A stretch of 64,000 bases of DNA from Guyanagaster necrorhizus (lineage: Eukaryota; Basidiomycota; Agaricomycetes; Agaricales; Physalacriaceae). Shown here in pieces: positions 23,901-36,480 of this stretch. The stretch covers positions 385,690-449,689 of the forward strand of contig NW_025064912.1 of the NCBI RefSeq assembly GCF_019112545.1. The letters are read 5' to 3'. The position numbers and the translations under genes are program-made. The stretch's first letter is position 1. Every line of letters begins with the position of its first letter. Under the pieces are notes generated by a model. The model saw only the letters and a program-made list of their open reading frames with translations, searched no databases and was not told the DNA's origin.

Positions 23901-25323
23901 CACGTTTTGCTTCTGTTTACGAACGACCGGGGCCGCTTTAGCACACGTTAAGTGCGCTACTCCAGGCCTCAGGAACAAGCCACTAACCCTCACAAGCGCG
24001 TGACCTACGCGACTTCGTGCGTAGTGAGTCTTCTGCCTTGTCCACCAGGATATTTTTACCCAAGGTGAGAGAAGAGAGTGGCAAGGGAAAGGTAATAGTA
24101 TGCGGATCCTAGAGCTCAGAGAAGCTCGATGAAGAAGCTTGTGACGTTCCTTTTCCTCGTTCCTTGCTCGTCATGCGCTAACATGCGAATCAGCTCTGCC
24201 GAATGTTCTAGCTCTCAGTACTCCCCCGTGTCCGCCACCGGCCCTTTCTAAACCCTATTCTTCGTCCTATCCATCCTTAATTATGAGCCAATACCGTTAA
24301 CGTCCCGAATTTGGCTACTACCACTATGGTCCGGTTTCGTTTTCGCTGTGTAAGAGTCTCAAATTCGCGAAAGTATATCGATAATCGAAAGGCGTTTGAA
24401 GAGGATAGTCCTCTTCTGTGCACCTCTACCTCTTGAATCAATGAGAGCTCTACACGATATGCCTGGGAATAAGGACTCGAGTCTTTGTACGTTGCCTTTT
24501 CTCTAACAATCCGGATGCAGATCACGGGTTCATTTGTCACAGGATCAGCGCGCTCTTTTTAATATGGCATTCATCCGCATTAATGGCGAGTTCTGTATCC
24601 CTCGAGACTTTCAGTCTAGTACCACTATAGCGCACTAACAGCTTTGTTACGCAAGTAGCGGCAGCGGTAGCAATGGTGCTTCTTCGAATGTCCTCTCACC
24701 AAATATATGGAAAGCTATAATTATGGTATGCGGTTTAATTTCCGCAATCTAAATGTAGTTGGTTGACATTGTTGTCGAGCTACGCAGCTGCAGTGTCTCT
24801 GTGGGGACCTCAAACCCTAACTTTATTCGGGGTGCTTCCATGAACGCTGTCGAATGACCTATCGTACCCTTTTGATCTTAGAATTGTATGTCTACCGCTT
24901 CCGCTTCCTTTCGCGTGACTGTGGCCATCCAACACCGTAGCACGGGCGGGAGCAGAGAAACCGCGGTGGCAAGCGCGTGACGAGGAGGTTGAAACACTTC
25001 GATGTTTTTCCTCAGCATCCCGTTGATATCGCCACTTGGTACAACGAACTTATTCCTGGTAGAAGTATGTCCTTGTCATTTGTGTGTTGCAAACAGGACC
25101 GCTTCTTTCGTGCTTTACAGGAATTATTTAAAAAAAAGACATGGAGAAGTCTCCATCCTTCAGATAGTTTTCAGTAGAACTTTGAGGGAGAATTTTCCGG
25201 GAGAATGTGCCGGGAATTCGCCACGGAGATGTAGAGCTACCGATGACGACTTTCTGTTTTACTCTGTCTATACGATCCATTCGGTATTCACTAACCAAAT
25301 CCAGATAGGATACTTCTGGTGCG
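20931..25323. other. Long gene-poor, CpG-normal interval
   Basis: No confident gene. A degenerate duplication links about 22055-22200 and 23570-23710: both have (t/g)agcgtt, ggtcc, acgtg, a gtagcta...accacgactatca block, then cattctctct or ttccctctct, and cctagcga. Minus-strand frames at 21451-21798, 22343-22555, 22732-23088 and 23226-23537, and an 87-codon frame at 24277-24540, have no domain I recognise. Some are hydrophobic (23226-23537: LLVLVLRISVRIYLW). The duplicated blocks might be remnants of a duplicated membrane-protein gene, but this is not established. Confidence 0.35.
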
Positions 25324-25330
25324 TATATAA
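25324..25330 (+). promoter_or_regulatory. TATA box of the PsiD-like decarboxylase gene
   Basis: GCGTATATAAGACG has a strong TATA match 146 bases upstream of the ATG at 25470. A CT-rich leader follows. Confidence 0.55.
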
Positions 25331-25469
25331 GACGTTCGGAATCCTGTTAGAGTCTTCAAGCTCCAGCGTCCCCTCTATCCCTTGTACCAAATCATATTTG
25401 CCCTTGGTTGCATCTCCTCTTCGTGTCAAGTAACCACCTCTGCTGACAGCGTACCTCTTCTAGAACACC

Positions 25470-26794
25470 ATGTCCATCATCGTTCGTCATCGAGTCGGCG
25501 GTTGGCTGCCTCGCGATCATCGAGTCCTCCAAAGCTGGCTTGCCAAAAAGATCGCCCAAGTTAAAGCAGACCCGCAGCCCTTCCAGCCCGTCATCCAAGA
25601 CTTCCAAGACCTTATCGAAACCAACGCTGAAATCTACATGGACTTCCATCAGATGTTCGATCAAGTACCGACCAAACCGCCTTACGACCAGGATCCGACA
25701 GGGAAACCACAGGTACGTGCACCATTGTCCTAGAGTATTTGTTACAATTCAAAATCTCATGGACTGCCCTTTTCTCCTAGGTTCGCGACTACATGACCAT
25801 GTTGGCGTTGTTCAATAAAATCATCACCGAGGCCCCCGACTTTGAAGAATCTGACTACGAAGTCGGCTTGGTCGGTTTCCCAATCAACGCCATCCTCGAT
25901 TGGCCTATGGGTACCCCGGCAGGCCTCACCGCCTTCGTCAATGACCAGGTGAACGCCCAGTTCAAGAAGATGTTCGACGTTTGGACGGCTTTCCTCACTT
26001 CGTCCGATTCGCGCTATGTCCTCACCACCGACACGACCGGTTGGTTTGGTCCCGCCGCAAGTGCCGCGATGCCCAACTTCACAGAGACATACGTTTGCGA
26101 TCCCACCGCGCAATATTATGGATTTACATCCTGGGACAACTTCTTCACCAGAATCTTTCGACCTGGCGTACGGCCCATCATGTTCCCCGATGACGACCAT
26201 GTCGTCATCAGCGCCTGCGAGTCGACCGTTTACAATATAGCCTCTGACATCAAAGCGCTCGACACGTTCTGGCTTAAGGGCGAGCCTTATTCGCTCAATC
26301 ACATGCTCAGCAACGACCCTCTCGCGCCCCAGTTTGTCGGCGGGACCGTCTATCAAGCTTTCCTCAGCGCCACCAAATACCACCGTTGGCACAGTCCAGT
26401 GAGCGGTATAGTTGTGAAGATCGTCCTGGTCCCCGGCACATACTACGCCGAGTCCCCTGCCATGGGATTCCCGGACCCTGACCCTGCCGCTCCCGACCTC
26501 TCGCAAGGCTTCATCACTGCTGTGGCTGCCCGCTCGCTGATCTTCATCCAAGCTGATAACCCCAGCATTGGCCTGATGTGCTTCATAGCCGTGGGAATGG
26601 CGGAGGTGTCGACGTGCGAGGTCACTGTTCAGGAAAGCCAGGTCCTGAAGAAGGGCGACGAGCTGGGGATGTTCCACTTTGGAGGGTCAACGCATTGCTT
26701 AATATTCCGACCTGGTACGAGTATTACGTTCAATCCGGAGTATCCTATCGGTGCGGATGTGCTGCTCCATGATCCGATTGCGACTGTCGGTTGA
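25470..26794 (+). CDS. PsiD-like phosphatidylserine-decarboxylase-family enzyme
   Basis: Two exons (25470-25712 and 25781-26794; intron GTACGT...TCCTAG, 68 bases) give 418 residues. The N-terminal 150 or so (VGGWLPRDHRVLQSWLAKKI, LFNKIITEAPDFEESDYEVG, GFPINAILDWPMGTP) are the helical domain seen in PsiD-type L-tryptophan decarboxylases. The PS-decarboxylase core follows (YGFTSWDNFFTRIF, RPGVRPI, KYHRWHSPVSG, IAVGMAEVSTCEV). FGGSTHC carries the Gly-Ser self-cleavage site: Ser384 should become the pyruvoyl group of the small chain. It lacks a mitochondrial leader, unlike Psd1. The substrate cannot be read from sequence: tryptophan or another amino acid is plausible. No PsiK-, PsiH- or PsiM-like gene lies nearby, so a psilocybin cluster is not supported. 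CpG-rich codon use is unlike the repeat islands. Confidence 0.92.
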
Positions 26795-27654
26795 GGCTGA
26801 TGACGGTGGTGAAGATGATGATGCCTAGCTGAAACGGGTTCTGTGCGCTGTATGAAATAGGACATTGTCAGGGTTCAAAGGTTCGAGCTAGTGTTTTCCG
26901 GTTCTTTTCCGTGGGTCACTCGATGGTGTGTCGGTGAAAGAAAGCAGTATTTACGTGTGTACAGTATGCAGAAATATGGCGATAGCATTCGTTTGTTTTT
27001 GAAATCGGAATATCCATTTTTTTTCACCTTGGATCCACAATTTTGACGTCATGAGTATCTCTTAATACTCATCGTGCAACCACGAATATGTGATAGTTAG
27101 AGAAAGCTGACGGAGAATATAATGGAAAGACGTCGATAGAGACAACGGAGGCTGGTCCTGAATTCGCGGTCTTTGAAAGTTATCGGAAAACTTGCATGGC
27201 TTGTTTCGCACTGGCTGCTCTTATACTGAAAATCGGCAGTTCATCATCTTTTCATGGCCTCTATGCGCTGGCTCACTTGTATGCAGCTTAAAGCTTAATT
27301 TGGATTCGATGCATTATACGCTTACCAAGGAGAAGTATTTGAGTGACAGCAGATGCTTTATCTCGCACCGGTCAATGGCAGGCAGCACGGCTTTGGGCTC
27401 TGATCAACAACCCAGATCTCTGATCGTCTCTAGATCTCTCATGGTTGGGATAAATAGACAACGATTTTTTGGCGCTACTCTCTGTGGACTCGAGCTTTGG
27501 GAATAGAGTGCATTTTCATCGAATTGTACCCGGTAACTATCCCATCCAAGTAAGCTCAAATCGATGTCGTCCACTCAATAAGTTCGTGGATCGGTGTGAA
27601 AATCGGCAAGTAATTAAGTCACTTTCCAAAAAAAGGGTACACGATCAGTCCTCA

Positions 27655-27740
27655 AAGCTATCATACCAGGATTCGAACCTGCAACTTCTTGGCACCATTT
27701 ATTATTCAAGCTAAACACACCACAACTAAGCTATGCGGCC
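27655..27740 (-). repeat. tRNA-like element with Pol III A and B boxes (tRNA pseudogene or SINE head)
   Basis: On the minus strand an A box (TAGCTTAGTTGTG, from 27733 down to 27721) is followed about 54 bases later by a perfect B box (GGTTCGAATCC, 27679-27669). The B box sits inside a T-arm-like CAGG/CCTG stem. The two acceptor strands do not pair well and the anticodon arm is irregular, so I do not call a functional tRNA. A relic or tRNA-derived SINE is more likely. Confidence 0.55.
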
Positions 27741-28038
27741 ATTGCGTCGTGGGAATTTAGCGTGCTTATAGTACCACAAGCATCAAGACGACTTTCCCTT
27801 GTGAAATTCCCTCTACACTTACCTCCATCTTCAAGGCCACCATGTTGAGATTCGGTTTTCACGGCTTTAATATCATATTCTATATATATTTACTGCTTAC
27901 CTTATGCTTTGACATTTTTCGTACCTATTGACTTGACTCCGAACCCCTACTGTCCTTAATCTCTACGGCGAAATATACCATTCCTTCGAGTCCAATACGC
28001 CTCCCTCAGAACCACCAGCACCTCAATTCCAACACACC

Positions 28039-28185
28039 ATGGCTTTGAACTGTGTGATGATTGATTACCACCAGAACCCCAATACAACCCTCACTTCTCA
28101 TGTAGTTCATGAGATGGCAGGTCCTTATGGTATAAACGCTGAGTCAAACAGCAGTCAGGATTCAGCAGGGGAAAAAAAGAATTAG
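28039..28185 (+). CDS. Small ORF, possible truncated N-terminus of a WBP2/GRAM-like protein
   Basis: A 48-codon ORF starts in a good context (CACACCATGG) after a pyrimidine-rich leader. Its first residues (MALNCVMID) recall the MALNxVML start of basidiomycete WBP2-like proteins, but nothing after residue 10 fits and the frame ends at TAG. It may be a truncated copy or chance. Confidence 0.22.
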   Translation: MALNCVMIDYHQNPNTTLTSHVVHEMAGPYGINAESNSSQDSAGEKKN

Positions 28186-28345
28186 ATTCAAATTAAGGTA
28201 AAAGCGACAGCAGAGATTATAAAGAGCGATGAGGTTCCCTAAAAGAATTGGTATAATGGAGATAAAAATAGGAAAGAAAAGAGGGTGGTGAGTGAGGGAT
28301 AGAGTGATTAATGAACGTCATGCAATATGGGTAATATACGAGGCA

Positions 28346-29421
28346 TTACACCGAGTATCTTTGCCTCCTCCTTTTCCGTGCCCGAAGGGTCATTGTAAAC
28401 GGGATTGCCTTAGGCACCTTCCGCAAAGGCTTCTTGCCGAGCTTAGCCCTAGAGATCTTCTTTTTGATGGTAAATCCTGACTTCAGAGCAGTTGACGACG
28501 AAGCCGGAGTAGAGCTGAAGATCCCAGTCCAGTCAGATCCCTTGACTCGAACGAACTGGCCACCACTTACGAAGGAACGGAAGCTGCTACAGTATCGCTC
28601 TTGAGGACAACCGGAGCATTCGCTGAACCCTCCTGAGCACGCGTAGTCGAGCGGGGACTCGGAGATCTGGAGGGAGATCTTCGTTGGTTTATCCACTATA
28701 ACCGACACTGCAATACTCACGGGGACGTAGACCGAGCCGGCCGAAGGTCCTCGGAGCACTTGCCAGTAGAACGATCACGAAGGTCATACGGTTCGAATCG
28801 ATTACTGCTGCGAGGCTTGCCAGTTCGCCGCTGCTGCGGAGTCACGGGAGGAGTTGCTAGCATGGTCGTGGCACTCGGAGCTGTGAATTCGCGTTGGACG
28901 ACCATTGGACCAGTGAAATCGATGTCCTGAGTAAAATCCTCTTGATAAGAAGCGGCAGTCGCATCGTAGACTGAAGGTCGGGGAATAAAAGCATTGACAG
29001 GCGAAACGAAGGATTCCTCGGGCTGGTCGAATGGGAAGGCGAACATCATAAAGTCGGGATCGTACAGAGGAATTGCGGCATTGAACCGTTCCATTGGAGG
29101 GGTAGCCAAGCCAGAGAATCTGGATAATAACGTCAGCAAAACATTTGACATCGAGGAAATTTGCCTGACGCTGGTGGGAAATAGAGACTAGTTTCCCCTT
29201 GGGAATTGAGACTATTGACATGGACAGAGATGAAGGAAGGTGTGACGAAGACAAGGCAGTAACTTACGCGTCGTCGTCCTCGAACGCGTCCGTACCTGCC
29301 GGAATTGTACCGTATGTTCTGCAACGGTGGTGTGAATCTTACTGTATTGTGAAGTAGACCAGACAGGTTTAACGCACGGGTAGAAGGGAAACAATGTGTC
29401 GTAGTATTCTGAAGCAGACAT
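28346..29421 (-). CDS. Unknown 252-residue protein with strongly basic C-terminus
   Basis: Five exons on the minus strand (29421-29378, 29318-29268, 29119-28721, 28666-28571, 28514-28346) splice in phase into 252 residues. Introns have GTGCGT, GTAAGT or GTGAGT donors and CAG acceptors. The N-terminal half is acidic or aromatic (YGTIPAGTDAFEDDDAF, PLYDPDFMMFAFPFDQPEES). The middle is Ser/Pro-rich with SP repeats (RSTSPSPSPSPRSTT). The last 45 residues are Lys/Arg-rich (IKKKISRAKLGKKPLRK, LRARKRRRQR), which suggests a nuclear localisation or nucleic-acid-binding tail. I do not recognise the family. The start at 29421 was chosen because it is the ATG whose frame passes all four junctions; 29594 does not. 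Confidence 0.72.
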
Positions 29422-31105
29422 GGGGCAGAAAATAGATTATCGCGACTTGAGGGGAGGAAAGTAGGATGAGGCAGAATCATCTTGGTCGGCTGGCATTTAA
29501 TAGCAATCGGAAGTGGCAACCTAGGTCGACAAAGGTAACAGAGCAAGTCATTGTTGACATTGTCCCAATGATTATCGTCCCAGATTTCCGGCATGGAGAC
29601 GTCTGCGTTCTAAAAGAATTGTCTTGAAGGTAGGCTTTTGACGCTCCTTACTTTCGAGTTGTTGCCACCTATTGTAACCCTGAAGATACGGAATTGCGCG
29701 ATGTCAAATTCAGGGCACTCGCGGCCTCTCTTGGGTGCGCAAAGTAGATGGAATCGTTAGAACAATGACATGAGAATGGCGATTTTCTTTTGAAATTCAA
29801 ATATATAACGTCCCTCGGTGGCACTTGAGCGGATGGAATGCTTCGTGTGTCCACTATCGTTGTGGTGATGAGCGTAGACGTCCAAAATATCGCTCACTTA
29901 AAATACTCACCTGTTTCAAATTAGAACCCATGATGGGTCGCAGAGGTATTTTTATCTTTAACACAAGGTAACACTTGCATGTGTTCATCATAGCTTCTGG
30001 TAAACCCATTAAACGAAAAGCTGTTTCCTTACCGGAGTCAGATTACAGCATTAGAGACTCGCTGGGCCAGAAACCGCGAGATGTTACACGTAGGCCAGCA
30101 GATGTGTCCTTTATCTTGGGCTTGAGGAATCTATAATAGATACGTAAAAGACTACGAGAACAGCCTGCTGCGTCAGGGTAAATATAGAATACTGGGTGAA
30201 CACGCTGTGGAACTAAATTGAGAAGACGAACTTGGGGACGTTCCGTGAAGAGCTCCCTTGCCACCATCCCCGAATCATCCTAAAAGGCTGACGATCCCGT
30301 AAATCCCGGGCCCAAACCCAAGATCAGACCGATCTGTCTCGGCTAAAATCTCTCCCCCCCCCCGTGTTGACCATGCGAGGATGTATTCATGTGCTTTGTT
30401 ATCCATTCAACGCCAGCCGAATCTCGGAATAGAGAACACCTCCTGATCGATACTCACACCGAGCCCAGCTCAGGCACATATAGCACCTGGTATTCTGCTA
30501 TCAGAATCGGCGGCAGACTCCATTGCTCGCAAGTGCATTTCACACATCCACCTTAGAACCTATTTCTCCTCACCAACTTTGTTCATCTACATTATTTCTA
30601 TCGAACGGACACTCCTCTCAACGCTGGGAACTACACCACCAGTTGCATATAATCGTTCTTCTCCCATCGCAGCGTTACAAACCATCAGCTCTCGGGCCGG
30701 AACACCGGTTCCCATCTCTCTCTTTCCGGGGTTAAGCCTTGAATGGAAGCTCGTTATATCGACATAATGACGGGGGTAACGAAAAAGGCCAAGTCAATAT
30801 GGAGAAATAACATAACATATGGATTGAGGAAAAAAAAGAGAATGATAGTAATGATAATGGATGGAATAAACCAAAGAAAAAAAAAAGAGACGACCAGTAA
30901 ATTTATGTCAACGAGCGACGTATGTATGTATAGAATCAAAGAGTCCGGCTCCTTGTAACCGGAGGCGGGAATTCTGAGACAGGGAGGGTGCACGTGTATA
31001 TGTGGGAGGGAGGGTATAATAAGTAATATGAAGAGCAAGCATAAGAAACAACCAGATAACAGAAAAAAAAAGGGAGGGGGGATACATATAATTCCACGCA
31101 CCAAT
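29422..31105. other. Intergenic, nothing recognised
   Basis: Spacer between two minus-strand genes. It includes a C run near 30353, an A-rich tract at 30830-30890 and the likely 3' flank of the Msb1-like gene. The 74-codon minus frame at 30043-30267 and the plus frames at 30523-30767 carry no motif I recognise. Confidence 0.4.
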
Positions 31106-34100
31106 CTACTCTTCCTCCTCTTCTTCCAAAACATTATGCAGTGGCGCTCCATGCACGTACCGCCCCGGACTCGCACGACCCTGGTCCTCATCAATCACAG
31201 GCACACGTGGGGGTGGCGATACATCTTCTTCCGACTCTTCCACCGCCTCCTCCTCCACCGGCACCGGTATCGTAACAAGCTTCGGGGTGGGAGTAGGCAG
31301 CGCCTTCGGCGGGGCAACCTGCGAAGCCCCCCCGTTCCGCTCCCGCTCTCGGTATATCTCAATCAGGGCGGCAGTCTTGCTGGGTACCTTCAACGGCGCA
31401 GTCGACGGTGACGGCTCCTCGTCGAGGTTGATGATGGGCGGAACCCTAGGAAGCGGCCTGATACCCGGCCCCGAGTGTTCGTCCTCTGAATCGCTATCGT
31501 GGCCAAACCTAGCTCGAGGGTCCTCGCCGTCGCCATTGAGTTGCGCGACGGGCCGTCGTTCCGGGTGAAGGTCAAAGTATCCAGGTCGTTTGGGTGGTGC
31601 GGGTCGGGGCTCCGGTTCCTCTTTCTCCTCTTCCTCCTGCTCCTGCTCCTGCTCCACCGTATCTCGTTCGTCTTCCTCGTCTTCATGCCGATCATAGTGG
31701 AGCGACTGTATCGACTGCTCAGTCACCAAAGGGCCATCCGCATCGTAATCCAGCGAGTCGTCATAGTACTGTGGATGTCGAGGGTCATCGACATAGTCGT
31801 TCATAGCAAGCCTCGAGGGAACCCTCTCGACTTCGATAGACTCTTCCTCTTCATTTCGAACGGGAATTCTCTCCGTTCGCTGGCTCTCTGGACTCTGGCT
31901 CAGATTCCTGACACCCTTAAGCGCCTTCTCCACCTCGAGACTAACAAGGTCGACATCCTCTCCCCTTCCTTTCCCCCGTCCACCATATTCCTGACCAGCC
32001 ATACGTCGCTCTTGAGTGCCGACCAGGATATCCACCCACGCATCGTCTGCAAACTCCCGTTTCCTCGGCATACCATCGAAAGGTGGGTAATCCTCATATA
32101 CATCCTCCCCATCCAGACTCGCCAGACGCGTCTCAAAATCCACACTGCTGTACTCAGCAGGAGGAAGGCTACCGATAAGGGACTTGCGTCCCATGACAGA
32201 GCCACCATTGGTCGGAGTCCCTGAACCGCCTAATCGAAACCGACGCCTATTTGAGGGGGTGCCCCCGATGGTACTCGCAGTCAAGGAGGAGTCGTCACTT
32301 CTAGCAGACGATTCGTGACTCAGCGATTGCAACATGGGAGGAGGAGGTTCGACTTCACTCGGAGAGCCGATCATCGTATGCGTCTGCATATCCTTCGATC
32401 CAAGAGTGATGACTTTGGTCTTCCGGTTGCCATCGCCCTTCAGTAGGCCCTCGAACTCGACCTCCTTAAACGAAGTCTTGGGGTTCAGCTCCTTGGGCTT
32501 GGAGCGCTCCGTTTTGTCCTTCTTCGACTTGGTCTTTACCCTTGACGACGGCGATGTGGGTAAGAATAGCGATGGAAGGCGGCGTCGACTGGATCCAGAA
32601 GACGAGGAGCCTATTTGCTGCCGATATTCGAGGGGAACAAACTCTTCGAATAGAAGTAGAGCGTCAGGTTGGAACTCGATCTGTACCAAGGCTGATGAGT
32701 AGAATATATACGGTAAACCAAGAAACGTACCAGGGCCCAGTTGCATTCTCTGTCAGCCTCATTCATATCTGTTACACCAGCCCAGCCACAGAGAATGTCG
32801 CAGAAGACGTCTAAAAACGCCTCCTCAATGACTTCTTCCTGCCCTACAACAGGTTCTGTGTCCCATCCAAACGCTGGTATGTGCTTTGCTGCCTTCTTCA
32901 GCTTCTTGGCGTATTCGGCTGGTTGATAGGAAGAAATGGTGGCCGCCATTGGAGGCGAAAACTGCAACGTCGCGCTCAGAGGCGTTATATCCGACCTTGA
33001 GAATCCCGTTGACGAGAAGTCATTCCAACTGAGCGTTTGTCGTTTGATGTTTCGTTCCTGCAGATAATGAGAAGATTACAAATTACAAGGGATATAAAAT
33101 CGATATACTCACCGTCCTGGCGCTCTCGTTCAAATCAAACTGCAGCTTTTCTTGACCCAAGCCGCCAAATCCCAGAGACTCGAATTCTCCCCACTTGAGA
33201 TCGGTCAGGCTGCGGAACCTCTCTCCGTCCTCTTCTCCTGCTTCAAACTGCGAGGGCATGTTCATGCGTTTCCTATAGCCATCGGAGTACTTGACGGGTG
33301 CTTTGCCGACGATTTTCCCCAGATTACACTCCCATGTCGATGCAGACTTGACGAGATCCTTCGTATAGGCTCGCACGTTACGGCGGACACTGAGGACGCG
33401 CGACGTACGAGCGCCTTTGCGTGGTTGTGGTCTTAACGATTGGTCGGCAAGCATAATTGGGTATCCCTTTATCCACTCCTTGAGCCGCGTAGGGACACCC
33501 ATGGACGCAGATGACGAACGTGGACTATCCTGGAAGCGAATGAAGGAGAGAATTATGTGTTCCATCGCATTGGTAGCGCGTAGGTAATAGATATAGGTGT
33601 GGTGGAAGGGGAGTGCCGGCGGGCCCAGACCGAAGAAGAGGGGCCCGAACAGCGGTGAAAGCGTCGGTGGTGTATGCCCCGACGACGAGGAGTTCGCCGT
33701 CAAGCGGGTGAGGACGCTGAGCACGGTGATAACTATGGAACGCAAATGGGCAGGTAATGGCGGTAAGAACGTCGAGAAATGGGTGGGTGGGAAATTGGCT
33801 GCTAGCTCTGAATCTCGGAAATCGGTGTAATGGTCCCAGGAAATGATACCGCGCTCCTCCTGTCCATCCGCGATCCGCACCAGCCGACCGAGCCCCCATC
33901 GCAACAGCATTCCTAGCTCATGCGGCCCCGCAAATCGAGCCTCTTCCCGAAAACGACGTTGTTTTGTGTCTGGGTCGACGCAGGCGTCAATAAATGTTCG
34001 TATAAGTCGTTTGGTGGACGTTGAGGAAAGGTCGAGTGCCATGGAAGAGAAGATAAAGGGCGTCGTTATGCCCCCACGGGTGCCCAGTTCCTCGCTGACG

Positions 34101-34345
34101 ACGTCGACAAGGTGCGAGACCTGCTCAAGGCCAAGTACGACGTGCCTCTCGTACGCGAGGTACCCATAATCGATCTCCGTGGCATCGCGCGGTCTGTCGA
34201 GCGTGAATGGTAGAAATCCGTCTGGCGGTGGCAATGGCAGCTGTGACGACCTCGACGACACTCGCCCGAATTCGTCAGTAGTGTCGAGTCGAAGATTCTT
34301 CTGTGGCGTTGGGGTCGACCTGGACCTCGAGAAAATGCTCGGCAT
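31106..34345 (-). CDS. Msb1/Mug8 (DUF1708) domain protein
   Basis: Three exons on the minus strand (34345-33113, 33057-32731, 32680-31106), all phase 0, give 1044 residues. The N-terminal 480 or so match the fungal Msb1/Mug8 domain, a RhoGAP-like fold: DYGYLAYERHVVLGLEQVSHL, ELGTRGGITTPFIFSSMA, GLGRLVRIADGQEERGIISW and LPAHLRSIVITVLSVLTRL. A segment in the second exon (FLDVFCDILCGWAGVTDMN) continues the domain. The rest is probably disordered: basic Ser-rich, then a very acidic Gln/Glu tract (EQEQEQEEEEKEE, about residue 900), proline-rich patches and a final run of six Glu. In yeast Msb1 acts with Cdc42/Rho1 and Pkc1 in polarity; a similar role here is inference. Confidence 0.85.
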
Positions 34346-36480
34346 CGTTGTGCGAGACGACGAGCTCGCGATTTTTTAAAAGAGGGTGAGAGCTCAGGGC
34401 ATGCCGGCTTTTGCCGCGCTGATCCGGCCCGGAGAAGCTCCCGTTTCCCACGGTGGTCGTCTTATTGGCGGACGGCTTCCATCGTCCGAAGTCTTCATCT
34501 CCCTTCATGATGGCGGTGATAGGGAAGAGGCCGTTCTACCCTCTCTGTCTTGACGAGATTTTATGTGTCGTCGCTTCAACCCAGATCTCGTCTGACAAAA
34601 AAGCGAGAATGGCAACTCCACTAGGAGGTAAGAGCCTGTTCATTACTTGCATCCTCCATCGTTTCTTCTTTTCAAACAGATATCTAGTCGTGTGCTGCGC
34701 CCGCGGTCAAAGGATCATATGAGTCATCAAATGCAAATCAGCCCTGCTTGACACAGCGGCGATGCACAGTACAGAGAGAAAGAGGGAGTCATTAACCGAT
34801 CGATGTCTACAATTTGCCTTTAAATTTCCGTCTCTCCAGCTGTTCGCTTCCGTCCTACAATACCGGAACCGTAACCGTAACCGTACTTCCGCACGTCGCG
34901 GCCGCCCATTGTTCAGCTTGATTCTATGCTCTGTTCATCGCTCAGCGTTCATGCATTTATCGTGGTCGTAATTGCCATCAGCATCCAGCTGGCCATCCAG
35001 GGTGAGCTCGTGGCGCCACTCATTATGCGTGACAGCTCGAATCGAATCGATCCTTCGAAGCATGATTACCCTGACAAGTCGGCCTTACACATCTATGTTT
35101 TTCCGTGCACCACGTCGGACACTTTGCACCTACTCTTTATCCCCGCGAACCGCGACTGGTCTTGCCGAAGACAACCGGGACTTTATGTCACTGAAAAAAA
35201 CACACCACCGCCGGTACCTCCAGATGTTCGAAGGTCGAAATATCATTGCATCAATTCGCGGTGCTACGTACTGTGCCTTGATGTAAAAGTCCAGATTTAC
35301 ATACAGAGCGAATCTGCTCATCATATTGGATACATTCAATCATCATCAATATCTGCCCTCGAACAACGCTCGGCTTCTTAATTATGTGTCGCAACCTGAG
35401 CCTCCGCGCTGAATATTGACGAGCGCCTTTAGGAGTTCGCATCCATCATCTATCATGCTCCCCCCACCGCTGCCGGAAGTGGGACTTCCCAAACTCCTAC
35501 CTGTCAGAACGCTTGATGAAAAGGATGTAATGACTTTGACATATTATACATCGTACGTGTCTGGCATATGGCACTTCGCTTCTATTCCGTAGCGCCTTCC
35601 TGTTAATATCAATGCCCAATCGCGAAAGTATGGCTGCGGCTGCGTCGTACATCTGCATCACGAGAATCCTCTCTGGTCCTCACTCTTGTACCCACTAACG
35701 GACGCAACAAGCCTTTCACCGTTACAACCCATGATGAATTAAATCCCGTTACCCGGACCGAGGCATGCGAATTTTGGGCTCATATGACACGAACTGCTGC
35801 TGTTCGAGCACAAGCTCGCGCAAGAAATTGGTATCGGTGTTCCCACCCATGTCCATCCTCAGAGAGGCTGAGGGAATTCCACTTCTATTCTCCGACAAAG
35901 GGGGCGGGGGGGAACATCACAAGTACACGTTGTATTCTATTCCTTCCTCTTTCGTAACTTCCATCGGTCAGAAATAGCACGGCGATGGGAGAAGGATGTC
36001 ATCGTTGACGCTGCGCTCCCTTCAAGAAGCCGAAGGAAATCCCAACGCATTTTCCGACCTCTCCTGATGTTATCTTCGACCATATAAATGACACGCAGTT
36101 TCATCAGTATGACCAGCCGTGGCGTACGGTACAAACCATGTTCGTCATCTTCCATTCTCAATAACGAGCTCTTACATCAGATGCATTCACCCTAATGGCT
36201 GTGCTGAACGTGGCCCTCTCATCAACATCAAGCGTAGACCATCACTTGATCTTGCAAAAAAGTCACTGCTCCATCATCTCATGACTCAAGCCTTGCGCCC
36301 TCTCTTGTTCTCGTTTAAAATTAGCACGGCATACGTTCCAATTATATATCGCCACTTTGATCACCGGGCGGGTTAATTTGACCTTTTATCACTGGGTAGG
36401 GGTGTTATTTTAGAGAAACAAGCTATGCGGAGCCGACGTGGGGTACCCGGCACTCTCTTTCGCCCCACTACGACTGCTTA
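34346..36480. other. Intergenic, no confident gene
   Basis: Contains the upstream region of the Msb1-like gene on the left. At 34609 an ATGGCAACTCCACTAGGAG followed by a GTAAGA donor looks like a gene start, but the frame ends two codons after the next acceptor. A 151-codon plus frame (34926-35381) begins with a hydrophobic signal-like stretch (AFIVVVIAISIQLAI) but has no recognisable body. A plus frame at 35455 (PPPLPEVGLPKLLP) followed by a GTACGT donor is another possible fragment. Confidence 0.35.

Larger units (their letters stand above)
26795..28345. other. Intergenic region with a tRNA-like element and a small ORF
   Basis: Apart from the tRNA-like element (27655-27740) and the 48-codon ORF (28039-28185), I see AT-rich spacer, a poly-T stretch near 27015 and no domain-bearing frame. 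Both flanking genes have their stop codons facing this region. Confidence 0.5.

Noticed and set aside
25470..26794. Psilocybin biosynthetic cluster
   Set aside because: Only a PsiD-like gene is present. No recognisable PsiK, PsiH, PsiM or transporter lies within the window.
27655..27740. Functional tRNA gene
   Set aside because: Acceptor strands do not pair and the anticodon arm is irregular, despite good A and B boxes.
31287..32224. Long plus-strand frames opposite the Msb1-like gene
   Set aside because: They are shadows of the minus-strand exon, with Leu/Arg-rich translations of its acidic region and no motif.
34609..34690. New plus-strand gene starting ATGGCAACTCC at 34609
   Set aside because: After the good donor and the next acceptor the frame stops within two codons. 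No downstream exon continues it.
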